From positions 5,428,441-5,492,440 of the forward strand of contig NC_092368.1 of assembly GCF_030848805.1 (NCBI RefSeq): 64,000 bases of DNA, in the 5' to 3' direction. The translations under genes and the position numbers were made by a program. A model generated the notes under the pieces. That model worked only from the letters and a program-made list of their open reading frames with translations, was not told the DNA's origin and searched no databases. Source of the stretch: Temnothorax longispinosus. Taxonomy: Eukaryota; Arthropoda; Insecta; Hymenoptera; Formicidae. Numbering within the stretch: the stretch's first letter is position 1; the number at the start of each line of letters is the position of its first letter. Of this stretch, positions 24,785-38,520 are shown in pieces.

Positions 24785-24786
24785 TA

Positions 24787-25027
24787 AGGTAAAGGTACCC
24801 CGGACACTTAAGCATAGGAAATGTATATATACCAATACCTGGCCACGTATCTGTGTCTGGATACCTTTAAAAAAATATAAATTTATGAAAATAAACGTTT
24901 GGATATTATAACTGAAGTTTCAAACTACAAGAAAAAATACTTTTATCTTTGATTTTAATTCGCGTTATACTTATAAATAATAAAGGTGTCCGAATATAGG
25001 TACATGTCCGGGTATTGCATTTTACCT
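24787..25027. mobile_element. MITE-like element with TA target duplication
   Basis: The left end AGGTAAA plus GGTACCCCGGACA and the inverted right end AGGTAAA plus ATGCAATACCCGGACA share terminal heptamers and a TACCC(C)GGACA subterminal block. TA flanks both ends (24785-24786 and 25028-25029). The body is about 241 bp, AT-rich and has no open frame. Size, imperfect terminal inverted repeats and TA duplication fit a nonautonomous DNA transposon of the Tc1/mariner type. The source family is not identified. Confidence 0.55.
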
Positions 25028-28000
25028 TAATTGATATCTTTAGCAAAAAACCACAGAATTCGTATAAAGACTTTAATCGACTATATTATAATTTAAAATT
25101 GATAGCACGTACTGTATATTTTCGTTACATAAAAAAGTATAACTTTTTTATATCGCTGATCATAGATTAAGTCATCATTCTCTGCAATAGCCATTTCACC
25201 GAACATTCTGAATAATTCTCGTGAACGTCGCGTGGCATCTCGACTAATACTTGCTTTATTTTCTGTGAATTTCCGTTTACTACAGAAATGAAGACGAACG
25301 TTCGTCGAGTAAATCCGTCGACAGAGTGGTTGTATTGTTTCGGCGTGGTTGATGCGCATTGCAGGGATAACAATGGTTTAGGCGGGAACGGTCTGTTTGC
25401 CCGGTAGTATTAATTAAAATTGGAGCCCCAAGGTCTTTCGGTTTTCGAGGCATTTCTTCGCTCTTAGGAAGCGGCACGGGCATAGCGACGGTTCACTCTC
25501 GTACTGCAAATGCTCCCGCGCTCTTTCTCTTTCGACGCCGGCAACAAAGGATTATGGGTAGAACTGTGTTATTCTTCCGCTATGCGGGTCCATTGTGCGC
25601 GGACATTTTAATTGAAATCCGAGCTATTTTCATTTTCCGCGAAACGGAGGCCGCGCCGCGCCGTCAATTTTAATATTAATTGCCGCTTTGATCGTTCGCG
25701 ATAAAGCGCGCGCGAGCGTTGCTGTTTGGATTTTAACGTGCACGCGTACATATACACATCTGAAATATGCGTTAACAAATATATACATCAGCTGGAAACT
25801 TGGAAGACGAGTGCGAGGTGCGAATAAACGCTCGCTTGATGTACACATTGTATCTGCATGAAAGCGTCTGTGTGAAAGAATCTCGATAAAGACGCAAGAT
25901 ATATTGGCCCTATTTCTCACTTAGATATGCAGAATATGGTATAGATATCTCGTCATTCGTTTCGTTCATCTTGCATTTCAATTTTACGCCAATTTATCCG
26001 TAAAGAGACTGATTGAATACCATTCTTTCCTAAAATCTTTTAATTTTCATCGACAAATGTTCTCTTTTAACTATAATACAGATTACGTTCAATTAATAAG
26101 TTCGGACTATTTAAAGGTTTGTAGGCAATAGGAATGTCGGTAATATATCGGAGACACCCGGTATTAAGTTCATCGTTTGGCATCACGTTTCTTCCGTTTA
26201 ACTGCAGTCGACCCCAAAAAAAGCCGCACACTTCCGTAACCCTGTCCATCTCTCAACTTAATGGCGACAAAAAGCAAACGTTGCGCAGCTGGAGTTCTGT
26301 CGAACGAAATCTATGATGCGCGACGAATACGTTCGAGGTACAGCGGGGCCATTCGGGTCCTGAGGAGAGATCCATGCCACGGCAAATTCCCGCGTCTTTC
26401 CGCGATTTTAGCGTGAAGAACGCGATCCCGTTCTACTTGTGACCGAACGCGCGGTCGGTCGACACAGAGTGTTGGACACGGAGCGCCAGTTTTCAATGCG
26501 ATTAACGCCTGCCTTCGGTCGTCCCTTGCCTCACACCGGGGACAATAGCGGGGTCCGCTCTGTTATGCACGCTCTTTGCGGTCCGAAGATCGACCTTGCA
26601 CAAGGCGACGTTGCATTTCTTCGAGGTAGTCCGAGCCAGTCCGAGATCTCTCGCAGTGATCTCATGCAACCGGATAAATCGACTACCTACCGGCTCTCGA
26701 AATCGATCTTCGAGGGAGAACGTTCGGAAGGTGTAACGCTTCGCAGCGCGAGGAAGATTGTTGGTATTGTTCATCGGAAGTTAATCCATTAGCGCCGATT
26801 GATGCTGCCCTCCTTCGTCGTTTATTTATGGATGAACGTAGCGTAGTTACGTTTGCAATAATACTATTGTGATATTTATTTTACGGAATAATTTAATAGA
26901 ACCTTGTACTTTCAGCATATAAATTTTCTTTTCGAGGTGAGATAAAGGGTAATTTTATCAAACAATGTATATAAGTCGCGATTTATTATTAGAATACAAA
27001 GGAATGAAAATGTTATAATTTATCAAAGTCTATTGTTTAGCTTAAGCTAAATTATTCTGGAAAAACGATAAATTGTCGGTTATCACCTTTTAGCTTATTT
27101 TGAAAAAGCAGAAATTTGCTAGCTACTTTCTTTTCGCTGATTCCGACGAAACAGTAATTTATAAGCTATTAACTTTTAGCGCGCGCGCTTATCTCTTTTA
27201 CTGGATCTTATATCATTTATATCGATTTTACAGTATTATGAATAGCTTAATTTTTACGATTATATAGCTAGATAATTAAAGCTTAACTAAGCTTAAAATG
27301 TCATTAGAATCACAATTAAGAAATTACAATTAACAATTAAAAGATAATTTTTTTCCATTTTTTGCATATAATGATTTATTACTCATTTATCTTTTGGACA
27401 AGAGAAAAAGATAGAAGATTTTTTTTCATTTCCTGCAAATATTTGAGTTGTCTTGTTTTCTTTTTAGCTGTTAGGTTTGTTGTTTATTTTTACTCACTTT
27501 CATTTCGGTGCAAATCGAGAAGCGTCGTCGGTCGCAGCCTGCTCTCGTTGAATTTTTGCTTGTCTCGCTTATCTCATTTACACGACGGTCAATCGGGGCC
27601 AGTCCGTATTTTCGACCAGAGCGACCGGCCGGACATTCCGCGTACGTGATCGCTCGCCGAGAAGCTTCTGATTTCCGAATCTTCCACGGGAATTCTCGGG
27701 CGCGCGCGAAAGCTTACTTTGAGAACCGACGACGGAACGAAATTGCACGGCCGAGGGCCGTCACCATTTCGGATTCGGGCATTGAACACGGTACGTGGTT
27801 ATCGGCGCTTCCAGACCAGTTGGCCGACAACCGCCAGTTATACGTGGTACGTATGTGCCGCCCAAGTCTCGTAATAAGAACTCGGAATTCGTCGACGACA
27901 CACGTAGCGCGGGTATAACGCGCGGAAATAGATAGCTCGAGCAAAGGGTATCGGAGGAAACCTTCGAGCGCGGGATCTCTACATCCGCAGAAAGATGCAC

Positions 28001-30853
28001 ATTTTATTGTTGCGAAATAAATTCACTTATTTGAGTTTAACTTCTAAATCAATGCGTGATCTGATCTCCACATGTTTTTATAATTTATAAAAATTGTAGA
28101 ATCACATTCTCAATATTTTTATTTAGCAACACATTCGTGAACTAACACAAAAATATTTTATTATCTCTCGTAGCATTTCTCTGTAAAAGATAATTATATG
28201 TTCAGTAATAGTTTTTAAGTAATATATTAAAGACAAAGAAGAGATAGAGCTAGAATAATGTCAGGCATCACACTATTTTCGTCTATCTGGTGCTGCAATC
28301 TTGCGAGAAGCCGAAGAAATATCTTTTCTATGTTTAAAAGACTGGCTCTCAATGGCTCCAATGTTTTGGCATATTTTGGTTCAAAACTAATTCCGTCGAC
28401 ATGAACATTTTTACATACGTCTTTTAGTAAAAATTAGAACTTATCTCTTGTTTGACAATATAATAAATTAATAAATTATGAATTAATAATAAAGAATGTG
28501 TTAATATTAGTATTATTATTAGGCAATATTTAAGACAGATTAGAATAAGAAAACAATTATTTTGATCATTTGTTACTAGTCAAAACGTGACAACGCGACG
28601 ACGTTTAACGGCGACGCGACGTTACGTTTCGCACAATGCAACACGAATGAGTGGGATCGTTTCCGAGAGCCATCGCGACTCACGACGAGACATAAAGGTC
28701 GATCTTGTGCGCGACCGTACTGTGGCCTACATTGCATTATGCATTTATAGCGTTTCGCCGTGGACATTCGTCCGGTCCACCACTCGGTAATAATGCTGGG
28801 CCCTCTTCTTGCTCGTCTTTTTCCTCAGCCTCGCACACGCTTGTGTGCGCAGTACCTACGCAGCCGCTTTCGAGAAGCTCGCATTTTCGTCGCCCATTGA
28901 ATAGCCGTGTCGCCGTCGCTTTGACATAAAACCGCAACGCGACGAAATGGGACAGGAATCGAGCGGGCGGGCGATCGTCACAGTAAAATATAAGCGCGCG
29001 TTATTTATGCATCAGTCCAGCGTCACGGAGTTCATTTGTCCGCCGTTCGCATTTCGTGACAATAGTAACTTTTGATGATATTCCTGAGCTTTCAAAATTA
29101 TCTTTATTGCTTCTCTACGGAAAGGAAAGGAAATCGAGTACAAATGACTTTTGTTTAAAATTGTAAATAGATTCTATCTCAAATGTTTCCTATCGCACAT
29201 CGTAAAATTGTCTAAAGCAGGCTTTCGCCGTAATTGCAACTGTCACGGTGAAACCACGGTTTTTCCGAGGAGACGAGGTGTACGGTTCTATCTAATTTAG
29301 CTCTGCCGGTGTTAATGAAACGCGAACGGCGGCAAATGGCATCGATCGTGAGCGGATTCCCCGGCCGAGGAAATTATTCCCTTGTACGGCGAATTCCATT
29401 AGGCGCGCCCTTCGATTAAGCGGACGGATCGATCGGCGGTGCAAATATGCTGCGTAAACAACGCTCGGATTTGCCTCCCTCTTCGGATGAAGGGAATCCG
29501 CGGGATCCCTTTGAGAAGGCCTGGCGACGCCTGGTGCCGCTCGACCGACCGGCGACGCGAGATCGAATTTCCTATTTCGTGACGGCGATCCCTTCGCCAT
29601 CGAAGACCGTCGGCGATCATCGAAATCGAAACCTCGGATTCGTCGGTCTTACGGGCACTCATTAGTGTCAACAGCTCGCGGGGGCGACCGGCTGTTTGCG
29701 TGTTTGCGAATATCGTGCCTCCCGATGAGATCTGAGATCTCATTTGCAACGGTCCTTGCTCGATGGTCTTCGATAGGCAAAACGATCACGATCTTAGGCT
29801 TTGATCATAGTCTTAAATAAATTTTAGAGACGAGCTTATCTCTCGTTTAATTAAAGGAAGAAGTTGTATAATTACGCAAAAATCTTTCTGCTCTCTAAAG
29901 AGCTTTCTCTTCACTCTTTTTTTTAAATATCACGAAAGAGGAACGATTTCTTAAATAAATACATCGAGGTTGAGAGGCCTTTAGGAGTGTGACTAGCTGT
30001 ACTATAAAAATAGAAATGGTCGAAAATGGTAAAAAGACTTTTACATTATATTTATATTGTTTGTTGTTTATAATTAATTACAATTGTAAGAAATATTCGT
30101 GGGCATTTAAATTTTGCGGTGTAGCTAAAAAACAGCGAAGATTAATTTTCTGCCTATCCACGGCACCTATTAGGATCATCCTTGATTTTCCGGGAAGACG
30201 TGGTGATCTCGCGATGAAACAAGGCAAGCGAGAATGTTGCCTTTTTTTTAGCGCGAATCCTGTGCGACAGGATTCTCAGCGAGCAACGTCGTTGACAACG
30301 TGACACGACCGTCGGTCTTAAGCTTTTGGTGTCCAGAGAGTTCCTCATGTGTACACTTGAGACCGCCAATCATGCTGATTGTCCTGATTGTATCCGTGAA
30401 CCGTTTGCTCGCCGGGTCCTACTACGTTCCATAATTATATTAGCTTTGAGGGACTGGGGATTCAAGGACCTCCCGCGTCCACTGCACCACCCTCTGCCAC
30501 CTTCCACCCTTCCGCGCGCGGTTCATCGGTCGTGCCTGACGCATTAGCGATACCATGTGCAAACACGACAAACGGATAAACACTATTCGATACTCCGAAA
30601 TTTACTGTCCACTCGATTATTAATGCTTTAATAATATAAAATAATAAATTTAAGAAATGCTACGACGGTACACTTGCATACATTTTGCATTAATTATCTT
30701 GCACTATACACTCTATGAAAAATCTGTGTACCAATATCTGTGTACAATCTTGATTTTTAATCATGGCACATTTTCTCGACCTTCCGTATTTTTTAGCGTA
30801 GGATTTAATATTCAAGCATCGAATTAATAATAAATGTTCAAACTCTTGTGTTA
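25028..30853. other. Anonymous region
   Basis: Mostly GC-moderate, CpG-containing DNA (25300-26800, 27500-28000, 28570-29800) separated by AT-rich stretches (26830-27480, 28000-28560). Open frames such as 26439-26792 and 27508-27918 (plus) overlap opposite-strand frames and have no domain. 27036-27051 is a perfect palindrome TTTAGCTTAAGCTAAA, followed to 27300 by several more AGCTTA/TAAGCT words. No gene is supported. Confidence 0.4.
27036..27051. repeat. 16-bp perfect palindrome
   Basis: TTTAGCTTAAGCTAAA is self-complementary. It begins a 260-bp AT-rich stretch in which AGCTTA or its complement TAAGCT recurs at least six times. Confidence 0.8.
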
Positions 30854-30855
30854 TA

Positions 30856-31055
30856 CACTGAAAAAAATTTATTAATTGGAAGAAAATAGATTTCTTTGAA
30901 TTTAGTTTCCTTAATTCAAAGAAATATTAGGTAGATTCGAAAAAATATTATAAACTCGGAAAAATGTTTTCTTAAATCTACCCAACTTTTTTGAATTAAG
31001 GAAACTAAATTCAAAGAAATCTATTTTCTAGCAAATAATAAAATTTTGTTTAGTG
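30856..31055. mobile_element. MITE with long terminal inverted repeats and TA duplication
   Basis: The left arm (30856 onward) and right arm (to 31055) are inverted copies of each other for roughly 85 bp. The innermost-to-middle section from 30881 is identical to the reverse complement of the segment ending at 31028 for about 40 bp (AGAAAATAGATTTCTTTGAA and on). The outermost sections CACTGAAAAAAATTT and CACTAAACAAAATTTT are diverged. TA flanks both sides (30854-30855 and 31056-31057). It has no coding capacity. The structure fits a nonautonomous Tc1/mariner-type element able to fold into a near-complete hairpin. Confidence 0.8.
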
Positions 31056-31057
31056 TA

Positions 31058-34000
31058 GATAATAAAGAAATATCTTATAAATGTTTGATATATTGAAATG
31101 TTCGATTTTGCTTTTCAATTCGTCGACGAAATCTGAAATTAACATTTGTTCGGAGAATTGAAGCGACGGAAAGAATCGAGACATATCGACACGTGCCCGA
31201 CACATAAGTTGCTGTTTGCCGCGCGTACATATACCCAGCGGGCGGATCGAACGCCTAGCACCGAGGACATGGATGGAAATTGGCAATCGTCGGTATATTC
31301 TGTTTACAGGTGGACAATAGCGAATAATCAGTCCGCGTAATGGAATACAGGTACCGAATTCTCTGCCAGAGCTTACGGGGCGAAAAGGCGTCGGGGGAGG
31401 AGGGGAGGGTGACGAAGAGAAGGAGAGGGATGGATTGGGAGGAATGGACTGCATAGGGTCAGATACGTAACCTGACATATAGATAGACGTAAAGGGCGCG
31501 ATGCCAAATACGTGTAAGGACTCCGTTGTATGCGCAGAGCATGTTATTACAGCGTGTAGTCTCTCCGTCCTATCTCGAGTTCGCACGGCCCTTTAGCCTA
31601 TAATCGGACCTACCATGAAGGGCACGGATCGGGACAGTCCACGCTTGATTGGTTAATACGATTGGTTTGTTTTCCATTTTCTCGACAGAGAAAATGAAAG
31701 CGCATACTTGTTGATTTAGGTCTATTTATAGAATAGAATATCTGGGGTGCAGTCGTGAGATTCCGTAGAAATTGGTTATTACACATGTACATGTCTTCTA
31801 TTTCTTTACATTGAATTGCATATATGTTTTTATCACATATTTGATCGTTACAATATTATAATTTGATTGTTATTCTATAAATAACTTATTTGTAGAATTA
31901 CATTTAGCTTTACAGATGGTTATTAATAGATTATTGTTGAATTATCTCAGGTATCTTTATAACTCTTCGATAAATTATATATAATATTATACAAAATTAA
32001 TTGACGTCTAAATAATACGCAAAGTTTATTCATCAAAACTAATTGATAAGTCGTTTTGAGCCCCTTGACATATTCTTCAATTTCTTGGTAACACATACGT
32101 AGTTATTCAATTATTTGAAAGTTCGACGGAAATACCAAAACGCTGCGCATAAATTCTGCTCGTTGATTGTCTCTCGGTGCATCTTTCGATAGAAAGTTTG
32201 GCGAGCAACAACGCGAAATGTTCGTCCCCTTTCTTCTCCTCTTCGGTTGAAATAACGAATTAACGTACTTAAGCGAAGAACGGCGCGAGTTCTCATTAGC
32301 GACGGTGTGCGGAGAGAGCGGGGAACGAGTAGAGTGCATCAACTTCTTCGGTACGTAAGTTGTCTTCGGGTGCCCTTTTAATTACTGTGGGCGGGGGGCG
32401 CGGACGGATGGCGCATCGTGCGGGAGCGGGTAAGCGGCACGTGCATTTGCATTTTCCGGAAGGGCCGTTTAGAAGTTACTCCGCAGCGTCGCCCGGAAGC
32501 GGCAGTGCGGTTATTTAATGAATAAAAAGAGTAACAAGGGGAGTCGGAGAGGAGAAGGTGACAACGCGATTGAGAGGAGGGGATTATCGTTGCGGAGGTA
32601 AGATGTGGAATTGCATTTTAATAGAGGCATTATGGGACGCTCGCCCGGCGTACCTCCTCTCATTTTGTCCTGAAAATACTCGGCCTTTTCTTTTGATTTT
32701 TTTCTCTATATCCATATCTGAATTTATGTTGATCTTCTTCAGCTTTTGCATCACTTAATAACCCATTTCAAACCGGGTCCTGGTTTCCATCAAATTTGAA
32801 CATTGCACTCTTATTTTATCCATTAAATTGAGATTTATATTAGTTTTTTTATTATAACCGTACATTCTCTATTGCAATGAAGCCTATATTTATGTTATCT
32901 ATTATCTGTTCATGCTCTCAATATATAATTGTTAAATATCAATAAGATAGAAAGATATCAAATATGCACTTTGTATATTGCAATACAAATCTATGTATGC
33001 CATGTATTTCAAAAATTTATAATATACATTATACAAGAAACACACAATACAGTGCAAACAAACATACCAAGATAAAAAAATTTATGAATGTTCATTAGAA
33101 TTTCATTGATTGACTGTTTAAATATGAATATTGCACATATTGTACGACAATTAATCTGAATCTCACATAAATCACGTGTAATGAGATATATTTCTTATTT
33201 CTTTACTAATTTTTCTCTTTCCCTAATTCGGGAAAGAGTTCTATACATGTTTGATGTGAAACAATGAAATATTTATTTCTACGATATAGTACATGATAAA
33301 CTGCATAGTTAAAGTATATATGTTTCGCTGTCTTGTTTAAAGAATACACGATGTAAACGAATAGACGAAACGTTCTTAGCATTTCTTTTGAAGCGGGAAT
33401 TTCTTCATGGTAGAGCGAAGCAAAATCAGTGACGGTTATTAGCAGGAATATCAAGGTTCCATCAGAGAACTAACTCATGCAAAGGCCCCGCCGCGGCGCG
33501 CGGCGGCTTGATGCGGGAAATTGCGAGGTTTAATAAGACGTTTAAGACGGAAACTCTCATTGAACGAGATACAGAAAGAGAAAGCGAAAGAGAGAAAGAG
33601 AAAGACAGGCGCACATTCGCGAACTCGCTCGTCCGGAAGAAGCTCCTTTTGCCGAGAAAACTCGGGGAGAAACGCGCGTGTCCGCGAGCAACGTTCGCGG
33701 TATATTTCCTTTGAGACGAACTTTTGACGAGCCGTATTCCCGGCGAGCGCGGAGCGGCAAAACTTGCATATCCTTATGTCTGGTCGTCTGAAAGGCGACA
33801 TGTTTCGGTATCCGTTGCATATGATATGAAATTGTGCCGATTTTCGAAATCAGAGGTCTCTTAATCTGAACGTACATTGTTTTTTTATGATGTATGTACA
33901 TATTTTTTCATACATCTTGAAATTTGAAAATAATGTAATTGTAAGTTTCTTATATAAAAAATGTATGTATTAGCTCGATGCGTCGCGTAAAGAGAGAGCG

Positions 34001-35021
34001 CGCGCGAATCACGCGGGCGAATATCGTGCTCGGAAACGCATATGGGTTTCAACCATTTGACAATGTAATTATGCCGCCGGGAGCGTGCGCCATCGGGGGT
34101 TTCGTCGTTAAATACCTTTCTGGGTATTAGCATTAACATCCCGATGAATTCGGCAATTAGGGACACTTTTCCGCGCCGTTATAATTACATCTGTCGTCTG
34201 CCGTTGGCTAAGGTTCAAAACTCCATTCGCAGAAAATTGAGTCTTCCCACCGCGTCGTCGCATCTCCGGAGATGCTGAGGAGTGAATAAGAAATGAAGGA
34301 AGGTGCATGAAGCATAACGAGTAATATCCGTTCTACATAGCGTGCTCGTTGCGGCATTACTAATTTTTTTATGCGACCTGTGGTAGTAGGTATTAATTTT
34401 AACTGTTCCACTTGTTTCAGTCTCGTTTTTTTTTTTTAGAGATACGCGATGTACGCTATCTTTCAGCATGATTTTTATCTGATTTAGCTGATTATAAATT
34501 TGTTTTCTTATCATTAATATCGTGCAGGATTTCATACAGAATTTTTTATAACAATTATTAATATTTGAGACAATTATAAAATAAATATACTCATAGAAAA
34601 TTAAAATCTGTGAATTATACACATTATTTAATAGAAAAAAAGATATTTTGTCGACGATCGCATGATTACGTTGTAAAATACTGTCTGATTATCGAAGTCA
34701 AGCAACAGTTAATACTTGAATTGACACACCTTTTTTATTTTGCAAATCAATCATGAATAGGTATGTAATTAAAATAAAAAATATTTATCTCTGGAATAAT
34801 CGCAATTAAATGTTTTACGACTTTGCGGCAGTATCTGATATCTATCTCCGCCAACGAAAATATAAGATTTTTTAGCGATGTCGCAGACGAAACGCGATGG
34901 AAAAAAACCGAAAGACTTTTTCAGCGGGCGGTGTGTAATTCAGATTACGATTTAGAGTCGCCAGAAAAGGTACTTGAATTAATTATATTCAGCAACGTCA
35001 GACGTGACGACCAGTACTTAC
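31058..35021. other. Anonymous region
   Basis: A 178-codon minus frame (31050-31586) overlaps the MITE end and is proline/serine-biased by a GA-rich tract, so it is not taken as a gene. 31790-32100 and 32760-33200 are AT-rich. 33540-33620 is a purine-rich GAAAGAGA tract. G-rich 32388-32402 (GGGCGGGGGGCGCGG) is noted. No gene is supported. Confidence 0.4.
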
Positions 35022-35104
35022 CTTACGTGCGACAGTCGCGTGCACAGGCCCGACGTTGCACCTGCGTCTTGACATTTTTACGAATACTCCCGCTGCCCCA
35101 GCTT
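35022..35104 (-). CDS. Candidate exon, 83 nt
   Basis: On the minus strand the strong acceptor TTTTCTTGATTTTGCCCGTAG is followed by 83 nt and the donor GTAAGTACT. An alternative donor GTAAGG lies 5 nt earlier. Two frames are open up to one of the donors, including GVFVKMSRRRCNVGPVHAT and VKTQVQRRACARDC; they cannot be told apart. The splice signals are good, but the plus strand is also open here (34823-35182). It may be a chance pair. Confidence 0.25.
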
Positions 35105-35917
35105 CTACGGGCAAAATCAAGAAAATCTACACAATGCAAAATAGCGATAAGTTATTTGCTCGTACGTCGCGGAATTTTCTGATTAAATCGCGAGACAAAG
35201 TTCTATTTATAACAGTTACAACATGGTAAACTATACATGGTCGGATACCTTAATAAAAAAATACTTTTTTCTTGTTAAATCACTAAAGATGAAAATATTG
35301 AAATGTAAATGTCGATAGCAAATGGAAACAATCTTTATTGAAGAAAACATGAAGAAGAAATATTTAAAAATGCAACACTGATCAATCGACAAGAAACTAT
35401 TACTGAAGGAAAACTTATAATAAAATTAATACATTGTAATTTGTAATTAATGTAAAATAGGACACATGATGTTATTAAATTTAGAATCGTATAGCAATAT
35501 GCAGTACTCCCATTTTTAACTGGTTATTTTTATTTCAATTTTTATTTATGAAATTAAATTTAAAAATAGAGCTTCGGTTATAAGTCAAGAAAAAATTAAT
35601 AAAATAAAACTATTATTAAAATGTCCCAATAATAATCTGTATTGCTTAAATTATCATTATTACAGTTAATATTTATTATTATAATAATGATAATTGCTTT
35701 TTAACTTAAATAGAACAATTGTATGGTTAATTTAAATAACGCTGATTCTATTGCATTTGCATTTTCTCGGATAAGGTAATGGCATCAAAGTGATGCTGAT
35801 TGTATAGATGTTGACCATATTGGAAGGATATCGACATACATGACCTGGCAGCCTTGATTTGCACACTCTGCATCAATAATAGATAGTCATACATGGGGCA
35901 ATCTCAGGTTGACGCGC

Positions 35918-35957
35918 TGAACTAGATCTGTTACGCTATTCAGGTGGATCTAGTTCA
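35918..35957. repeat. Inverted repeat, 11-bp arms
   Basis: TGAACTAGATC (35918-35928) pairs exactly with GATCTAGTTCA (35947-35957) across an 18-nt loop. No associated gene is seen. Confidence 0.7.
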
Positions 35958-36737
35958 AAGGGTAACGGACCGAGATTCTGAACTACTGACAGAGACTAAC
36001 TAATCCTGCTAATTACTTCACCATGCATTCAACATCCGCCATCTACCTAGATTCATTAATTACATGTATATCATCTTTCTGTGGATACCGGTAAAAAATA
36101 ATTCAGTAAAACGTAATAAACTTGGCAATTTTTTATTTATCGCGTTATAACAAGTGGATATATTACAAGATAAAATCGATTATAATGTGTTCCTATAAAT
36201 TCTTGTAAATTTTAATGATTACATTCATCCCCCAATGTTCTAAATTTGTCAATAAAAAATTAATTTCTAACATTTACTCTTAACTTCTTCTTTATGTAAC
36301 ATTTCAACATGTCATGTAACTATACCGACGTGATAATATTTTGTTTTCTCGTACTATAAAATAAATTGCGATTGTAGAATTTTCAACTTGCCTATTGATT
36401 TTGCAAATGTTTCGCGCATTCGAATCGCGTCTATCTCGATGGAATACATGGCACCTGCACTTTATCTTCTCTAATACTTTTTTCTACTGATAACATACAA
36501 GTTATCTCAAAAAACCAAAAGGTCTCCTGACTACTTTTGATAAGAAAATCTGAATATTTTTAATTTCAAGTGTTTAAATATGAATAATTTTAACAAACAT
36601 TAAAAATCCTCTTATTAAAAATTTTTATAACTGTTATAAAATTATTATAGACTTTTCGGTACTGAAATATTCATCGCTTCTGTTAATTTATTGTATCTCT
36701 GAATACTAAAATTGATATATGTTATTAGAGAAACACA

Positions 36738-36739
<2 letters not shown>

Positions 36740-36771
<32 letters not shown>
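36740..36771. repeat. (GA)n microsatellite
   Basis: About 16 uninterrupted GA units, continuing into a purine-rich tract to about 36800. Confidence 0.9.
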
Positions 36772-36777
<6 letters not shown>

Positions 36778-38501
36778 GAAAAGAGAGGAGAGGAAATTGG
36801 TCCGACCTAGGACAATGAGGGTGGAAGAGGGAGCGTGCGACCAACGCGGTGCATCCGCAGGATGCGCTATCGTATCCTGAAGAGCCAATCAATTTTTTAA
36901 GCTCTAGGCGAGCCACGGTGACACGGCCAACGAAAGCAGAGAAACCATTCATCCATCGGAATGACCCCAGAGGCGCCAATCAAACGCGTCGCCTCACCCT
37001 GAATACTCAATAGAGATATACCGCGTATATGCATATGCGGGAACACTCGCGTCGACTCAGTGCGTCTATATTAATAGGACAGAAGTCCTCTCTCGAAGCC
37101 TCATCGATCCTTCCTCTACCACCGTGTTCATCGCTCTCTCGCCCGACCCCAAGTCGCCTCTATTAAACTCTCGGACCGATGATCATCGGTATTTCGGAGC
37201 CCTGCAGTCGCCTCAATTGCGACTTCACGATTCTGATATTTCCGATATAGTAAAAAGGAATAATCGATCAGACTACTTTAGCTAAAACCGAAAATATAGA
37301 AAAAACGAAGCTAAAATTAATTAAATTAATTAGAGATAAAATTGTCGATGTCGATGTCGTTGAGGAAGATAATGTATATCAATGTATATCATATACGTTA
37401 TTTTTTAACGATAAAATAATTATTTAGAAAGATTCGCTAAAAATCATTTATTGGGTCTTTGGTATAATTTATTAGCTTTATATTATCATTATAAATATAG
37501 TTATAGTAAAATAATTATCACTTGTAAATTAAACATCTTCATCAAATTTTAATTTTTAGTAAAGTGGAAATAATTATATATAGGTATTATTAAAAGCGAC
37601 CCTCTCTAACCATGGGTAAAATCTAGAAATTCTTTTTGTTAATTGTCATTTTGTACTCGACTTTTGTTTTTTCCATTTTTATCAAACATAAAATTTACAT
37701 AAAATTTTACTATTCCACGTTTATTTTTACGTTTTCTCTTTTCATTTTTACCTTTCATTATTCTTCATATCTTCTCTCATTAGTCGTTTTTATTTTTGTA
37801 GCACACATTCTATTATAAAATCCAGAACATACGTACATGCAGAAAATGAAATTATAAATCTTTAATGAGTATCACGTCCACAATAGTGATTCATAAAATT
37901 CTTTTTTAAGCTTCTCTCTTCTCTTCTCTGTCGCGGAAATCGCCTAATCGGCTAAAAAATCGGCTAATCCATCGCTCCGGAACGCGGTTAATCGTGCAAG
38001 TTCTCGACAAGCTAAAGCTCGTATTGAACGCTACAAAGCTGTCGATACCCATATTAATTAAGCCTCGCGTGTTCACTCGGCGTGTCATATGCGAGGTAGA
38101 CAAGCGTGTACAATGCGGAACAAGCTATAGAAAACTCCTAGTTCGTACTTCTACCTCTGCATTATCATGGGCCCGATATACTCTCAAAATCAGCTACTTG
38201 ACATTATCGTTGTAGCAAAAGCCATCTCAGAGAATTTTGTCCAGTTTTCTGCAAATAAAATATATCTGCTGCCAAAAGTAAATATAAAATATTTAAGCTG
38301 ATTTTCATATAACAAAGTTAATTATAAATCTTTTTATTTTACAAGAAAAATATTACACGCATGAAAAATAAATAGATTTGGCAATTAGCCGATGGAAATC
38401 AATCAGAGATAATTAATTATTTCTTTTTAATTTCGGATATTATTTTAGTTGTATATTTATTGGCTGTGTATCGAATATAGATTTAAATTATTATTATATT
38501 G

Positions 38502-38520
38502 ATAATTAATTAATTAATTA
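38502..38520. repeat. (TTAA)n short tandem repeat
   Basis: AATTAATTAATTAATTA: four units of ATTA in an AT-rich context. Confidence 0.7.

Noticed and set aside
31050..31586. 178-codon minus-strand open frame
   Set aside because: Runs into a noncoding MITE arm and contains a proline/serine stretch made by a GA-rich tract.
35000..35110. Thrombospondin type 1-like reading (WGSGS...QRRAC)
   Set aside because: The Trp and Cys spacing does not fit the family; the resemblance is superficial.
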